NCBI RefSeq assembly: GCF_034059295.1
Contig: NZ_CP139141.1
Span: 496,001 to 560,000 of the forward strand
DNA: 64,000 bases
Direction: 5' to 3'
Source of the DNA: Pseudomonas sp. HR96
Lineage (GTDB): Bacteria; Pseudomonadota; Gammaproteobacteria; Pseudomonadales; Pseudomonadaceae
Below the pieces are notes generated by a model, which ran no database searches, was not told the DNA's origin, and was given only the letters and a program-made list of their open reading frames with translations. Of the stretch, positions 54,694 through 64,000 are shown in pieces (positions within the stretch are counted from its first letter, which is position 1; each line of letters starts with the position of its first letter). The translations under genes and the position numbers were made by a program.

Positions 54694-55428
54694 ATGCAAG
54701 CTGTAACCTCATCCAACCAACACCGCCAGCAGGGCCGCGATCACGCGCTGGACCTGCTCAAGTGGCTGGCAATCCTCAGCATGGTGCTCGACCACCTGCG
54801 CTATGTCGGCTGGTCGCTGGAGTTTCTATACGTGCCCGGCCGGCTGGCGTTTCCCTGGTTCTGCCTGGCCATCGCAGCCAACGTCGCGCGCCGGCCCGGG
54901 GCCGAGATACGCCTGGGCTACCTGGGCTGGATGCTGCTGTTCGCCGTGCTGGCCGAGGTGCCGTACCGCTGGTTCGTCCGCCCGGACGATCCGCTCAACG
55001 TCATGCCGACCCTGGCCCTGGGCCTGCTCATCGCCAACGCCTGCCACAGCCGGCAGCTGCGCAGTGGCTTGCTGGCCGGGGTGGCGCTGCTGCTTGGGGT
55101 GATCTTTCGTGACCAGCTGATGTTCGGCCTGCCCGGCGTGCTGTTGCCGACCGCCTGCCTGCTGGTGCTGCACCGACCTTTGTGGTGGGCGGTGCTGCCG
55201 GGCCTGCTGTGCCTGGCGGGCAACGAGTGGTGGGTGATAGTGCCGGCGGCGCGCCAGCACAATCTGGTGGCGGCGGGGGGCGTAGTCACGTGTCTGGCCG
55301 CGCCGTGGCTGGGCATGTCGCTTTTGCGCACGTGCGGGCGCCTGAATGTGCCGCCGGTGAGGCGTTGGGCCTACGCCATCTACCCGATTCATTTCCTCTT
55401 GTTGCTGGGCCTGCGCGCAGTCATCTAG
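54694..55428 (+). CDS. TraX-family membrane protein
   Basis: A 244-aa multi-spanning protein. The N-terminal RDHALDLLKWLAILSMVLDHLRYVGW and the C-terminal RRWAYAIYPIHFLLLLGLRA match the TraX/acyltransferase-3-like group; F-plasmid TraX acetylates pilin, while chromosomal relatives are uncharacterised. No conjugation genes are nearby. The ATG at 54694 follows CAAAGGTACAAGT; an upstream ATG at 54670 is in frame. Confidence 0.85.
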   Translation: MQAVTSSNQHRQQGRDHALDLLKWLAILSMVLDHLRYVGWSLEFLYVPGRLAFPWFCLAIAANVARRPGAEIRLGYLGWMLLFAVLAEVPYRWFVRPDDPLNVMPTLALGLLIANACHSRQLRSGLLAGVALLLGVIFRDQLMFGLPGVLLPTACLLVLHRPLWWAVLPGLLCLAGNEWWVIVPAARQHNLVAAGGVVTCLAAPWLGMSLLRTCGRLNVPPVRRWAYAIYPIHFLLLLGLRAVI

Positions 55429-55465
55429 CGGCCCGTAGCGGTTTTGCCAGCTGCTGTTCCAGGCG

Positions 55466-55483
55466 CGACATGGGGGCATGTCG
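55466..55483. promoter_or_regulatory. Inverted repeat in the glyA upstream region
   Basis: CGACATG-GGGG-CATGTCG, perfect 7-base arms, 137 bp upstream of glyA and followed by GTCGTAAACG (55480). It is a candidate regulatory site for the glyA-sox operon. The rest of the 191-bp intergenic (55429-55619) holds no other recognised signal apart from the AGGGAGAA Shine-Dalgarno. Confidence 0.4.
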
Positions 55484-55619
55484 TAAACGCACCTTTGTAA
55501 GGCGCCCATAGGCATCTGAACAACGCGCCCCAGCCCTACCATCGCGTTCAAAGGAGCACCGTGCCCACGGCCGCTCCCACCAGACAGGCAGGCGCCGCGC
55601 CGCCGCAGGGAGAACCGCG

Positions 55620-56873
55620 ATGTTCAGCAGACAAGATCAGATCCAGGGTTACGACGATGCACTGATGGCCGCCATCAACGCCGAGGAGCAACGTCAGGAA
55701 GACCACATCGAGCTGATCGCCTCGGAGAACTACACCAGCCAGCGCGTGATGCAGGCCCAGGGCACCGGCCTGACCAACAAGTACGCCGAGGGCTACCCGG
55801 GCAAGCGCTACTACGGCGGCTGCGAGCACGTCGACAAGGTCGAGGCGCTGGCCATCGAGCGCGCCAAGCAACTGTTCGGCGCCGACTACGCCAACGTCCA
55901 GCCGCACTCGGGCAGCCAGGCCAATGCCGCGGTGTACCTGGCGCTGCTGGCGGCCGGCGACACCGTGCTGGGCATGAGCCTGGCCCACGGCGGCCACCTG
56001 ACCCACGGCGCCAAGGTGAGCTTCTCCGGCAAGCTGTACAACGCCGTGCAGTACGGCATCGACAACGACACCGGGCTGATCGACTACGACGAAGTCGAGC
56101 GCCTGGCCGTCGAGCATCAGCCGAAAATGATCATCGCCGGCTTCTCGGCCTACTCCAAGACCCTGGATTTTCCGCGCTTTCGCGAGATTGCCGACAAGGT
56201 CGGGGCTTACCTCTTCGTCGACATGGCCCACGTTGCCGGCCTGGTCGCCGCCGGCCTGTACCCCAACCCTCTGCCGTATGCCGACGTGGTCACCACCACC
56301 ACCCACAAGACCCTGCGCGGCCCGCGCGGTGGCCTGATCCTGGCCAAGGCCAACGAAGCGCTGGAGAAGAAGCTCAATGCCGCGGTGTTCCCCGGTGGCC
56401 AGGGCGGGCCGCTGATGCACGTGATCGCGGCCAAGGCAGTGTGCTTCAAGGAAGCGCTGGAGCCGGGCTTCAAGACTTACCAGCAGCAGGTGATCGACAA
56501 CGCCCAGGCCATGGCTGGCGTGTTCATCAAGCGCGGCTACGATGTCGTGTCCGGCGGCACCGACAACCACCTGTTCCTGGTCAGCATGATCCGCCAGGGC
56601 ATCACCGGCAAGGACGCCGACGCCGCCCTCGGCCGGGCCCACATCACCGTCAACAAGAACGCCGTGCCCAACGACCCGCAGTCGCCCTTCGTGACCTCGG
56701 GCCTGCGCATCGGCACGCCGGCAGTGACCACTCGCGGCTTCAAGGTGGCGCAGTGCGAAACCCTGGCCGGGTGGATCTGCGACATCCTCGATCACCTGGG
56801 CGATGCCGACGTGGAAGCGAAAGTTGCAACCGATGTGGCTGCCCTGTGCGCCGATTTTCCGGTTTACCGCTGA
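55620..56873 (+). CDS. glyA: Serine hydroxymethyltransferase
   Basis: A 417-aa PLP enzyme that interconverts glycine and serine with methylene-tetrahydrofolate. The PLP lysine lies in [16 protein letters not shown]; the early [12 protein letters not shown] and [13 protein letters not shown] are typical. This copy heads the soxBDAG-purU-fdhA cluster (glyA1 type) and converts sarcosine-derived glycine and one-carbon units to serine for SdaB. Confidence 0.97.
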   Translation: MFSRQDQIQGYDDALMAAINAEEQRQEDHIELIASENYTSQRVMQAQGTGLTNKYAEGYPGKRYYGGCEHVDKVEALAIERAKQLFGADYANVQPHSGSQANAAVYLALLAAGDTVLGMSLAHGGHLTHGAKVSFSGKLYNAVQYGIDNDTGLIDYDEVERLAVEHQPKMIIAGFSAYSKTLDFPRFREIADKVGAYLFVDMAHVAGLVAAGLYPNPLPYADVVTTTTHKTLRGPRGGLILAKANEALEKKLNAAVFPGGQGGPLMHVIAAKAVCFKEALEPGFKTYQQQVIDNAQAMAGVFIKRGYDVVSGGTDNHLFLVSMIRQGITGKDADAALGRAHITVNKNAVPNDPQSPFVTSGLRIGTPAVTTRGFKVAQCETLAGWICDILDHLGDADVEAKVATDVAALCADFPVYR

Positions 56874-56889
56874 GAGTGGAGTAACGACT

Positions 56890-58140
56890 ATGCAACGCTA
56901 TTCAGGCTTCGGCCTCTTCAAGCACTCGCTCAGCCATCATGAAAACTGGCAGCGCATGTGGCGCACCCCAACGCCGAAAAAGGTCTACGACGTGGTCATC
57001 GTCGGCGGTGGCGGGCACGGCCTGGCCACCGCCTACTACCTGGCCAAGGAGCACGGCATCACCAATGTCGCGGTGGTCGAGAAGGGCTGGCTGGGCGGTG
57101 GCAATACCGCGCGCAACACCACCATCGTGCGTTCCAACTACCTGTGGGACGAGTCCGCGCACCTCTACGAGCACGCCATGAAGCTGTGGGAAGGCCTGTC
57201 CCAGGACCTCAACTACAACGTCATGTTCTCCCAGCGCGGCGTCTACAACCTGTGCCACACCCTGCAGGACATGCGCGACTCCGAGCGCCGGGTCAGCGCC
57301 AACCGCCTCAACGGCGTGGACGGCGAGTTGCTCAACGGCCAGCAGGTCGCCGACGAAATCCCCTACCTCGATTGCAGCAAGAACACCCGCTACCCGATCA
57401 TCGGCGCCACCGTGCAGCGGCGCGGCGGCGTGGCCCGCCATGATGCCGTGGCCTGGGGCTTCGCCCGCGCTGCCGACGCACTGGGCGTGGACCTGATCCA
57501 GCAGACCGAAGTGATAGGTTTTCGCAAAGAAAACGGCGTGTGCATCGGTGTCGAGACCAACAAGGGCTTCATCGGCGCCAAGCGCGTCGGCGTGGTGACT
57601 GCCGGCAACTCCGGGCACATGGCCAAGCTGGCCGGCTTTCGCCTGCCGGTGGAGTCGCACCCGTTGCAGGCACTGGTGTCCGAGCCGATCAAACCCATCA
57701 TCGACAGCGTGATCATGTCCAACGCCGTGCACGGCTACATCAGCCAGTCCGACAAGGGCGACCTGGTCATCGGTGCCGGTATCGACAGCTGGGTCGGCTA
57801 CGGCCAGCGCGGTTCGTACCCGGTGATCGAGCACACCATCCAGGCCATCGTCGAGATGTTCCCGGTCCTCTCGCGGGTGCGCATGAACCGTCAGTGGGGC
57901 GGCATCGTCGACACCACCCCGGACGCCTGCCCGATCATTTCCAAGACGCCGGTGGCGAACATGTTCTTCAACTGCGGCTGGGGCACCGGTGGCTTCAAGG
58001 CCACCCCGGGTTCTGGCAACGTCTTCGCCGCCAGCCTGGCCAAGGGCGAGATGCACCCACTGGCCAAGCCGTTTTCCATCGACCGTTTCCACAACGGCGC
58101 CCTGATCGACGAACACGGCGCCGCCGCTGTCGCCCACTGA
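56890..58140 (+). CDS. soxB: Sarcosine oxidase, beta subunit
   Basis: A 416-aa flavoprotein subunit of the heterotetrameric sarcosine oxidase. The FAD motif [15 protein letters not shown] is at about residues 34-48, and [14 protein letters not shown] (His184) corresponds to the covalent-FMN histidine of known enzymes. It holds the sarcosine-oxidising site. It starts 16 bases after glyA, so it is in the same transcript. Confidence 0.96.
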   Translation: MQRYSGFGLFKHSLSHHENWQRMWRTPTPKKVYDVVIVGGGGHGLATAYYLAKEHGITNVAVVEKGWLGGGNTARNTTIVRSNYLWDESAHLYEHAMKLWEGLSQDLNYNVMFSQRGVYNLCHTLQDMRDSERRVSANRLNGVDGELLNGQQVADEIPYLDCSKNTRYPIIGATVQRRGGVARHDAVAWGFARAADALGVDLIQQTEVIGFRKENGVCIGVETNKGFIGAKRVGVVTAGNSGHMAKLAGFRLPVESHPLQALVSEPIKPIIDSVIMSNAVHGYISQSDKGDLVIGAGIDSWVGYGQRGSYPVIEHTIQAIVEMFPVLSRVRMNRQWGGIVDTTPDACPIISKTPVANMFFNCGWGTGGFKATPGSGNVFAASLAKGEMHPLAKPFSIDRFHNGALIDEHGAAAVAH

Positions 58141-58163
58141 GTTACCCACAGGAGAAATTTCCC

Positions 58164-58466
58164 ATGTTGCATATCTTCTGTCCCCATTGCGGCGAATTGC
58201 GCTCCGAGGAAGAGTTTCACCCGGCCGGCCAGGCGCACATCCCGCGCCCGCTGGACCCCAATGCCTGCACTGACGAACAGTGGGGCGACTACATGTTCTT
58301 TCGCGACAACCCGCGCGGTATCCACCACGAGCTGTGGCACCACGGCGCCGGTTGCCGCCAGTATTTCAACATGACCCGCGACACGGTCACCTACGAAATC
58401 CTGGAAACCTATCCGATTGGCAGCAAGCCGCAAGTGACCGCCAAACCCGCGGGAGAAAACGCATGA
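58164..58466 (+). CDS. soxD: Sarcosine oxidase, delta subunit
   Basis: A 100-aa zinc-binding subunit. Cys6, Cys9, a His at 59/60 and Cys64 (FCPHCGE and ELWHHGAGC) match the zinc ligands of known delta subunits. The start follows AGGAGAAATTTCCC. Its stop overlaps the soxA start by 4 bases (ATGA). Confidence 0.96.
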   Translation: MLHIFCPHCGELRSEEEFHPAGQAHIPRPLDPNACTDEQWGDYMFFRDNPRGIHHELWHHGAGCRQYFNMTRDTVTYEILETYPIGSKPQVTAKPAGENA

Positions 58467-61400
58467 GCCAGGTCAATCGCCTGTCCAACGGTGGTCGCAT
58501 CGACCGCAGCCAGGTCCTCACCTTCACCTTCAACGGCCAGACCTACAAAGGCTACCAAGGCGACAGCCTGGCCTCGGCGCTGCTGGCCAACGGCGTCGAC
58601 ATCGTCGGGCGCAGCTTCAAGTACTCGCGCCCGCGCGGCATCTTCGCCGCCGGCAGCGAAGAGCCCAACGCGGTGCTGCAGATCGGCGCCACCGAAGCCA
58701 CGCAGATACCCAACGTGCGCGCCACGCAACAGGCGCTGTACAAGGGCCTGGTCGCCACCAGCACCAATGGCTGGCCGAGCGTCAACACCGACATGATGGG
58801 CATCCTCGGCAAGGTTGGCGGCAAGCTGATGCCGCCGGGCTTCTACTACAAGACTTTCATGTACCCGCAGTCCTTCTGGATGACCTACGAGAAGTACATC
58901 CGCAAGGCCGCGGGCCTGGGCCGTTCGCCGACAGAAGTCGACCCCGACACCTACGACAACATGAACCACCACTGCGACGTGCTGGTGGTGGGTGCCGGCC
59001 CGGCGGGCCTGGCGGCTGCCCTGGCCGCGGCACGCAGCGGTGCGCGGCTGATCGTGGCCGATGAACAGGAAGAGTTCGGCGGCAGCCTGCTCGACACCCG
59101 CGAAAGCCTCGACGGCAAGCCGGCCACCGAATGGGTCGCCGCCGTGGTGGCCGAACTGCAAAGCCTGCCCAACGTGCTGCTGTTGCCGCGCGCCACGGTC
59201 AACGGCTACCACGACCACAATTTCCTGACCATTCACGAGCGCCTCACCGACCACCTCGGCGACCGCGCGCCGATCGGCCAGGTGCGTCAGCGCCTGCACC
59301 GTATCCGCGCCAAGCGTGTGGTGCTGGCCACCGGTACCCACGAGCGGCCGCTGGTGTACGGCAACAATGACGTGCCGGGCAACATGCTCGCCGGCGCCGT
59401 GTCCACCTATGTGCGCCGCTATGGCGTGGCACCGGGCAAGAAGCTGGTGCTGTCGACCAACAACGACTACGCCTACCGCGTGGCGCTGGACTGGCTCGAC
59501 GCCAGCCTGCAGGTAGTGGCCATCGCCGATGCGCGGCACAACCCGCGCGGGGCGCTGGTGGAGGAAGCGCGCGCCAAGGGCATCCGCATCCTTACCGGCA
59601 GCGCGGTGATCGAGACCCGGGGCAGCAAGCACGTGAGCGCTGCCCGCGTCGCCGCCATCGACCTGGCGGCGCACAAGGTCAGCAGCCCCGGCGAGTGGCT
59701 GGACTGCGACCTGGTGGCCAGTTCCGGCGGCTACAGCCCGATCGTCCACCTGGCGTCGCACCTGGGCGGCAAGCCGATCTGGCGTGAAGACATCCTTGGC
59801 TTCGTGCCCGGCGAAGCGCCGCAGAAACGCGTCTGCGTAGGCGGCATCAACGGCGTCTATGCGCTGGCCGACGCGCTGGCCGACGGCTTCGAGGGCGGCG
59901 TGCGCGCCGCCTCCGAGGCGGGCTTCAAGCCGGTCGAAGGCGTACTGCCCAAGGCCCTGGTGCGCCAGGAAGAAGCCACCGTCGCGCTGTTCCAGGTGCC
60001 CCACGACAAGACCACGGCACGCGCGCCCAAGCAGTTCGTCGACCTGCAGAACGACGTCACCGCCGCGGCCATCGAACTGGCCACGCGCGAAGGCTTCGAG
60101 TCGGTCGAGCACGTCAAGCGCTACACCGCCCTGGGCTTCGGTACCGACCAGGGCAAGCTGGGCAACATCAACGGCCTGGCCATCGCGGCGCGCAGCCGGG
60201 GCATCTCGATCACCGAGATGGGCACCACCATGTTCCGTCCCAACTACACGCCGATCACCTTCGGCGCCATCGTCGGCCGCCATGCCGGGCATCTGTTCGA
60301 GCCGGTGCGCTTTACGGCGCTGCACGCCTGGCACATCAGGAACGGCGCCGAGTTCGAGGACGTCGGCCAGTGGAAGCGCCCCTGGTACTTCCCCAAGCGC
60401 GGCGAAGACCTGCACGCGGCGGTCGCCCGCGAGTGCAAGGCGGTGCGTGACAGCGTCGGCCTGCTCGATGCCTCCACCCTCGGCAAGATCGACATTCAGG
60501 GCCCGGATGCGCGCGAGTTCCTCAACCGCGTGTACACCAACGCCTGGACCAAGCTGGACGTGGGCAAGGCCCGCTATGGCCTGATGTGCAAGGAAGACGG
60601 CATGGTCTTCGACGACGGCGTGACCGCCTGCCTGGCCGACAACCACTTCCTCATGACCACCACCACCGGCGGCGCCGCGCGCGTGCTGCAGTGGCTGGAA
60701 ATCTACCAGCAGACCGAATGGCCGGAGCTCAAGGTGTACTTCACCTCGGTCACCGACCACTGGGCCACGCTGACCCTGTCCGGCCCCAACAGCCGCCAGC
60801 TGCTGGCCGAGCTCACCGACATCGACCTGGACCGCGAGGCGTTCCCGTTCATGAGCTGGAAGGAAGGCCTGGTCGGCGGCGTGCCGGCGCGGGTGTTCCG
60901 CATCTCGTTCACCGGCGAGCTGTCCTACGAGGTCAACGTGCAGGCCAACTACGCCATGGGCGTGCTGGAGCAGATTGCCGAGGCCGGCAAGAAATACAAC
61001 CTGACCCCGTATGGCACCGAGACCATGCACGTGCTGCGTGCCGAGAAGGGTTTCATCATCGTCGGCCAGGACACCGACGGTTCGATGACCCCCGACGACC
61101 TCAACATGGGCTGGTGCGTGGGGCGCAACAAGCCGTTCTCGTGGATCGGCTGGCGCGGCATGAACCGTGAAGACTGCGTGCGCGACCAGCGCAAGCAGCT
61201 GGTGGGCCTCAAGCCGGTCAACCCCAACCAGTGGCTGCCGGAAGGCGCGCAACTGGTGTTCGACCCGAAACAGTCGATCCCGATGACTATGGTCGGCCAC
61301 GTCACCTCGAGCTACGCCAGCAACTCGCTGGGTTATTCGTTCGCCATGGGCGTGGTCAAGGGCGGCCTCAAGCGCATGGGCGAACGGGTGTTCTCGCCAC

Positions 61401-61480
61401 AGGCCGACGGCAGCGTGATCGAGGCCGAGATCGTCTCCTCGGTGTTCTTCGACCCGAAAGGCGAGCGGCAGAATATTTGA
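58463..61480 (+). CDS. soxA: Sarcosine oxidase, alpha subunit
   Basis: A 1005-aa subunit. An N-terminal ferredoxin-like domain (about 1-120), a Rossmann nucleotide-binding half with VLVVGAGPAGLAAALAAA near residue 175 and ATGTHERPLVYGNND, and a C-terminal aminomethyltransferase-like (GcvT) domain from about 600, which loads tetrahydrofolate with the formaldehyde unit to give methylene-THF. Full length for the family. Several long frames on the opposite strand are compositional shadows. Confidence 0.97.
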   Translation: MSQVNRLSNGGRIDRSQVLTFTFNGQTYKGYQGDSLASALLANGVDIVGRSFKYSRPRGIFAAGSEEPNAVLQIGATEATQIPNVRATQQALYKGLVATSTNGWPSVNTDMMGILGKVGGKLMPPGFYYKTFMYPQSFWMTYEKYIRKAAGLGRSPTEVDPDTYDNMNHHCDVLVVGAGPAGLAAALAAARSGARLIVADEQEEFGGSLLDTRESLDGKPATEWVAAVVAELQSLPNVLLLPRATVNGYHDHNFLTIHERLTDHLGDRAPIGQVRQRLHRIRAKRVVLATGTHERPLVYGNNDVPGNMLAGAVSTYVRRYGVAPGKKLVLSTNNDYAYRVALDWLDASLQVVAIADARHNPRGALVEEARAKGIRILTGSAVIETRGSKHVSAARVAAIDLAAHKVSSPGEWLDCDLVASSGGYSPIVHLASHLGGKPIWREDILGFVPGEAPQKRVCVGGINGVYALADALADGFEGGVRAASEAGFKPVEGVLPKALVRQEEATVALFQVPHDKTTARAPKQFVDLQNDVTAAAIELATREGFESVEHVKRYTALGFGTDQGKLGNINGLAIAARSRGISITEMGTTMFRPNYTPITFGAIVGRHAGHLFEPVRFTALHAWHIRNGAEFEDVGQWKRPWYFPKRGEDLHAAVARECKAVRDSVGLLDASTLGKIDIQGPDAREFLNRVYTNAWTKLDVGKARYGLMCKEDGMVFDDGVTACLADNHFLMTTTTGGAARVLQWLEIYQQTEWPELKVYFTSVTDHWATLTLSGPNSRQLLAELTDIDLDREAFPFMSWKEGLVGGVPARVFRISFTGELSYEVNVQANYAMGVLEQIAEAGKKYNLTPYGTETMHVLRAEKGFIIVGQDTDGSMTPDDLNMGWCVGRNKPFSWIGWRGMNREDCVRDQRKQLVGLKPVNPNQWLPEGAQLVFDPKQSIPMTMVGHVTSSYASNSLGYSFAMGVVKGGLKRMGERVFSPQADGSVIEAEIVSSVFFDPKGERQNI

Positions 61481-61533
61481 AGGGCGGGCATACGCTCACT
61501 GGCCTTCTCCAGCATTCATGACAGGTTTCCAAC

Positions 61534-62166
61534 ATGACCACAGTCAACCAATACCAGCAACGCCCCGGCGCCGACGCCAAGGCTGAAGCCCCGCTGCACC
61601 ACGCCGACCTGGCCAGCCTGATCGGCAAGGGCCGGCAGAACGCCGGGGTCATCCTGCGCGATCGCAAGCTGCTCGGCCACCTGACCATCCGTGGCCACGC
61701 CAGCGACCCGGCGTTCGCCAGCGCTGTCAGCCAGGCCACCGGCCTGGAGCTGCCCGAGGCCCTGACCCTGGTCAGCAACGGCGACACCTCCCTGCAATGG
61801 CTCGGCCCGGACGAGTGGTTGCTGATCGTGCCCGGCGGCGAGGAATTCGCCGCCGAACAACGCCTGCGCGAGGCCTTTGGCGACCAGCATGTCGCCGTGG
61901 TCAACGTCAGCGGTGGCCAGTCGATCCTCGAACTGAGCGGGCCGAAGGTGCGCGAAGTACTGATGAAGTCCACCAGCTATGACGTGCACCCCGCCAACTT
62001 CCCCGTGGGCAAGGCGGTGGGCACGGTGTTCGCCAAGTCGCAGCTGGTGATCCGCCGCACCGGCGAAGAGACCTGGGAGCTGCTGGTGCGCCGCAGCTTC
62101 TCCGACTACTGGTGGCTGTGGCTGCAGGACGCCAGCGCCGAATTCGGCCTGGAAATCCGCCCATGA
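61534..62166 (+). CDS. soxG: Sarcosine oxidase, gamma subunit
   Basis: A 210-aa subunit with the GcvT-like small-domain pattern: a polar N-terminus, GRQNAGVILRDRKLLGHLTIRG, LQWLGPDEWLLIVPGGEE, and a C-terminal RRSFSDYWWLWLQDAS. It completes soxBDAG and overlaps purU by 4 bases (ATGA). A frame of the same gene order is found in P. aeruginosa. Confidence 0.94.
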   Translation: MTTVNQYQQRPGADAKAEAPLHHADLASLIGKGRQNAGVILRDRKLLGHLTIRGHASDPAFASAVSQATGLELPEALTLVSNGDTSLQWLGPDEWLLIVPGGEEFAAEQRLREAFGDQHVAVVNVSGGQSILELSGPKVREVLMKSTSYDVHPANFPVGKAVGTVFAKSQLVIRRTGEETWELLVRRSFSDYWWLWLQDASAEFGLEIRP

Positions 62167-63020
62167 GCCGCGCGCCGGATACCTGGATCCTCACCGCCGA
62201 TTGCCCCAGCGTGCTCGGCACGGTGGACGCGGTGACCCGCTACCTGTTCGAACAGGGCTGCTACGTCACCGAGCACCACTCGTTCGACGATCAGTTGTCG
62301 GCGCGCTTTTTCATCCGGGTGGAGTTCCGCCAGCCGGACGGTTTCGACGAGCAAGCCTTCCGCCAGGGCCTGCAGGCGCGGGGCGAGGCCTTCGGCATGG
62401 TTTTCGAGCTGACTGCGCCGCAGTACCGGCCCAAGGTGGTGATCATGGTCAGCAAGGCCGACCACTGCCTCAACGACCTGCTCTACCGCCAGCGCATCGG
62501 TCAATTGGCCATGGACGTGGTGGCGGTGATCTCCAACCATCCGGACCTCGAGCCGCTGGCGCGCTGGCACGAGATTCCCTACTACCATTTCGCCCTCGAC
62601 CCCAAGGACAAGCCGGCGCAGGAGCGCAAGGTGCTCAAGGTGATCGAGAAGACCGGCGCCGAGCTGGTGATCCTCGCCCGCTACATGCAGGTGCTCTCGC
62701 CCGAGTTGTGCCGCCAGCTGGACGGCCGCGCGATCAACATCCACCACTCGCTGCTGCCCGGCTTCAAGGGCGCCAAGCCGTATCACCAGGCCTACGACAA
62801 GGGCGTGAAGCTGGTGGGCGCCACTGCGCACTACATCAACAACGACCTGGACGAGGGCCCGATCATTACCCAGGGCGTCGAGGTGGTGGACCACAGTCAT
62901 TACCCCGAAGACCTGATCGCCAAGGGCCGCGACATCGAATGCCAGACCCTGGCGCGAGCAGTGGGGTATCACCTGGAACGGCGGGTGTTCCTCAACTCGA
63001 GCCGCACCGTGGTCCTTTGA
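62163..63020 (+). CDS. purU: Formyltetrahydrofolate deformylase
   Basis: A 285-aa enzyme hydrolysing 10-formyl-THF to formate and THF. An N-terminal ACT-like domain (about 1-85) precedes a formyltransferase-fold domain with NIHHSLLPGFKGAKPYHQA and LDEGPIITQ (catalytic His and Asp). It frees THF from the one-carbon load produced by sarcosine oxidase. Coupled to soxG by ATGA overlap. Confidence 0.96.
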   Translation: MSRAPDTWILTADCPSVLGTVDAVTRYLFEQGCYVTEHHSFDDQLSARFFIRVEFRQPDGFDEQAFRQGLQARGEAFGMVFELTAPQYRPKVVIMVSKADHCLNDLLYRQRIGQLAMDVVAVISNHPDLEPLARWHEIPYYHFALDPKDKPAQERKVLKVIEKTGAELVILARYMQVLSPELCRQLDGRAINIHHSLLPGFKGAKPYHQAYDKGVKLVGATAHYINNDLDEGPIITQGVEVVDHSHYPEDLIAKGRDIECQTLARAVGYHLERRVFLNSSRTVVL

Positions 63021-63104
63021 AGCAGCCTTGAGCTGCCAGCCAGTAGTTGAAAGCTAACCGTGCATTAACCAGAGCTCATAAAAACAATCAGCGAGGTGAA
63101 AGCA

Positions 63105-64000
63105 ATGTCAGGTAATCGTGGAGTCGTCTATCTCGGCGCCGGCAAGGTCGAAGTACAGAACATCGAATTCCCCAGGATGCAGGACCCACGGGGAAAACGT
63201 ATCGAACACGGGGTCATCCTGCGGGTGGTCTCGACCAATATCTGCGGTTCGGACCAGCACATGGTGCGCGGCCGTACCACCGCCCAGGTCGGCCTGGTGC
63301 TGGGTCATGAAATCACCGGGGAGGTCATCGAGGTCGGTCGCGACGTCGAGAATCTGCGCGTCGGCGACCTGGTTTCAGTGCCGTTCAACGTGGCTTGCGG
63401 GCGCTGCCGTTCCTGCAAGGAGCAACACACCGGGGTCTGCCTGACCGTCAACCCGGCCCGCGCCGGCGGCGCCTATGGCTACGTCGACATGGGCGACTGG
63501 GTCGGCGGCCAGGCCGAATACGTGCTGGTGCCGTATGCCGACTTCAACCTGCTCAAGCTGCCGGATCGCGATCGCGCCATGGAGAAGATCCGCGACCTGA
63601 CCTGCCTCTCGGACATCCTGCCGACCGGGTATCACGGCGCGGTGACTGCCGGCGTTGGCCCAGGCAGCAGCGTCTATGTGGCCGGGGCCGGCCCGGTCGG
63701 CCTGGCCGCTGCCGCTTCGGCGCGCCTGCTGGGCGCCGCCGTGGTGATCGTCGGCGACGTCAACCCGGCACGCCTGGCCCACGCCAAGGCGCAGGGTTTC
63801 GAGATTGCCGACCTGTCCACCGACACCCCGCTGCATGAACAGATCGCTGCGCTGCTCGGCGAGCCGGAGGTCGACAGTGCCGTCGATGCGGTCGGTTTCG
63901 AAGCCCGCGGCCACGGCCATGCCGGCGCCCAGAGCGAGGCACCGGCGACGGTGCTCAACTCCTTGATGGGCGTGGTGCGGGTGGCGGGCAAGATCGGCAT
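63105..64000 (+). CDS. fdhA: Glutathione-independent formaldehyde dehydrogenase (partial, runs off the right edge)
   Basis: About 298 codons of a zinc alcohol-dehydrogenase-family enzyme that oxidises formaldehyde to formate with tightly bound NAD. The catalytic zinc ligands Cys47 and His68 (NICGSDQH and VLGHE), the structural-zinc cysteines (CGRCRSCKEQHTGVC) and the Rossmann motif VYVAGAGPVGLAAAASA are present. The ATG at 63105 follows GAGGTGAAAGCA. It detoxifies formaldehyde released by GbcA and DgcA/DgcB. About 25% of the usual length lies outside the window. Confidence 0.96.
   Translation, partial: MSGNRGVVYLGAGKVEVQNIEFPRMQDPRGKRIEHGVILRVVSTNICGSDQHMVRGRTTAQVGLVLGHEITGEVIEVGRDVENLRVGDLVSVPFNVACGRCRSCKEQHTGVCLTVNPARAGGAYGYVDMGDWVGGQAEYVLVPYADFNLLKLPDRDRAMEKIRDLTCLSDILPTGYHGAVTAGVGPGSSVYVAGAGPVGLAAAASARLLGAAVVIVGDVNPARLAHAKAQGFEIADLSTDTPLHEQIAALLGEPEVDSAVDAVGFEARGHGHAGAQSEAPATVLNSLMGVVRVAGKIG

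Noticed and set aside
58409..61300. A 963-codon open frame antisense to soxA (and similar long antisense frames over tkt, dgcA, mcp and others)
   Set aside because: GC-rich third positions create open antisense frames. The products are low-complexity, lack motifs, and the sense genes are certain.

Overview
The window is a chromosomal segment of a GC-rich gammaproteobacterium of the genus Pseudomonas, most like the P. putida group. The evidence is gene content and order (transketolase, epd, pgk and fba; cbcXWV-betIBA; gbdR; carnitine genes; dgcAB; gbcAB; glyA1-soxBDAG-purU2-fdhA), strong G/C third-position bias, and Pseudomonas-type GC-rich REP/BIME elements. No tRNA, rRNA, transposase, prophage or CRISPR array was recognised. 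Both ends cut a gene: an ArsR-type regulator on the left and fdhA on the right.

Positions 1-7000 hold central carbon metabolism: a divergent arsR regulator, tkt, epd, pgk, three small lipoprotein genes and class II fba, closed by a strong terminator at 6928. Positions 7000-21000 are mixed core genes: an intracellular PL7 alginate lyase, a REC-PAS-GGDEF-EAL regulator, a YgjP-like metalloprotein, a small winged-helix protein, a periplasmic solute-binding protein, a YccS-type membrane protein, an HI0933-type flavoprotein, dbpA, a DHA2 efflux pump and a second TldD/TldE protease pair.

From 21000 to the right edge the window is almost entirely a quaternary-amine catabolic island. Choline is imported by ChoXWV/CbcXWV and oxidised to glycine betaine by BetA and BetB under BetI. 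Carnitine is converted towards betaine by the cdh genes under CdhR. GbcAB demethylates betaine to dimethylglycine, DgcAB with an ETF pair converts dimethylglycine to sarcosine, and SoxBDAG makes glycine. GlyA then gives serine and SdaB gives pyruvate. FdhA and PurU handle the one-carbon by-products. GbdR, an AraC/GATase1 regulator, sits inside the island. Two chemoreceptors, a ZapA-like pair and a threonine aldolase are embedded in it.

The least ordinary features are these. A dense cluster of consensus DnaA boxes (seven TTATNCACA matches in 1.9 kb) runs through the ETF genes and a 496-bp intergenic region with an iteron-like layout. A probable aerolysin/ETX-MTX2 beta-pore-forming protein lies between the carnitine and betaine genes. 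A perfect 235-bp tandem duplication covers the betA 3' end plus a REP element. A 21-bp-periodic direct-repeat array lies between choX and sdaB, a candidate GbdR operator. A perfect 19-bp-arm palindrome lies between arsR and tkt.
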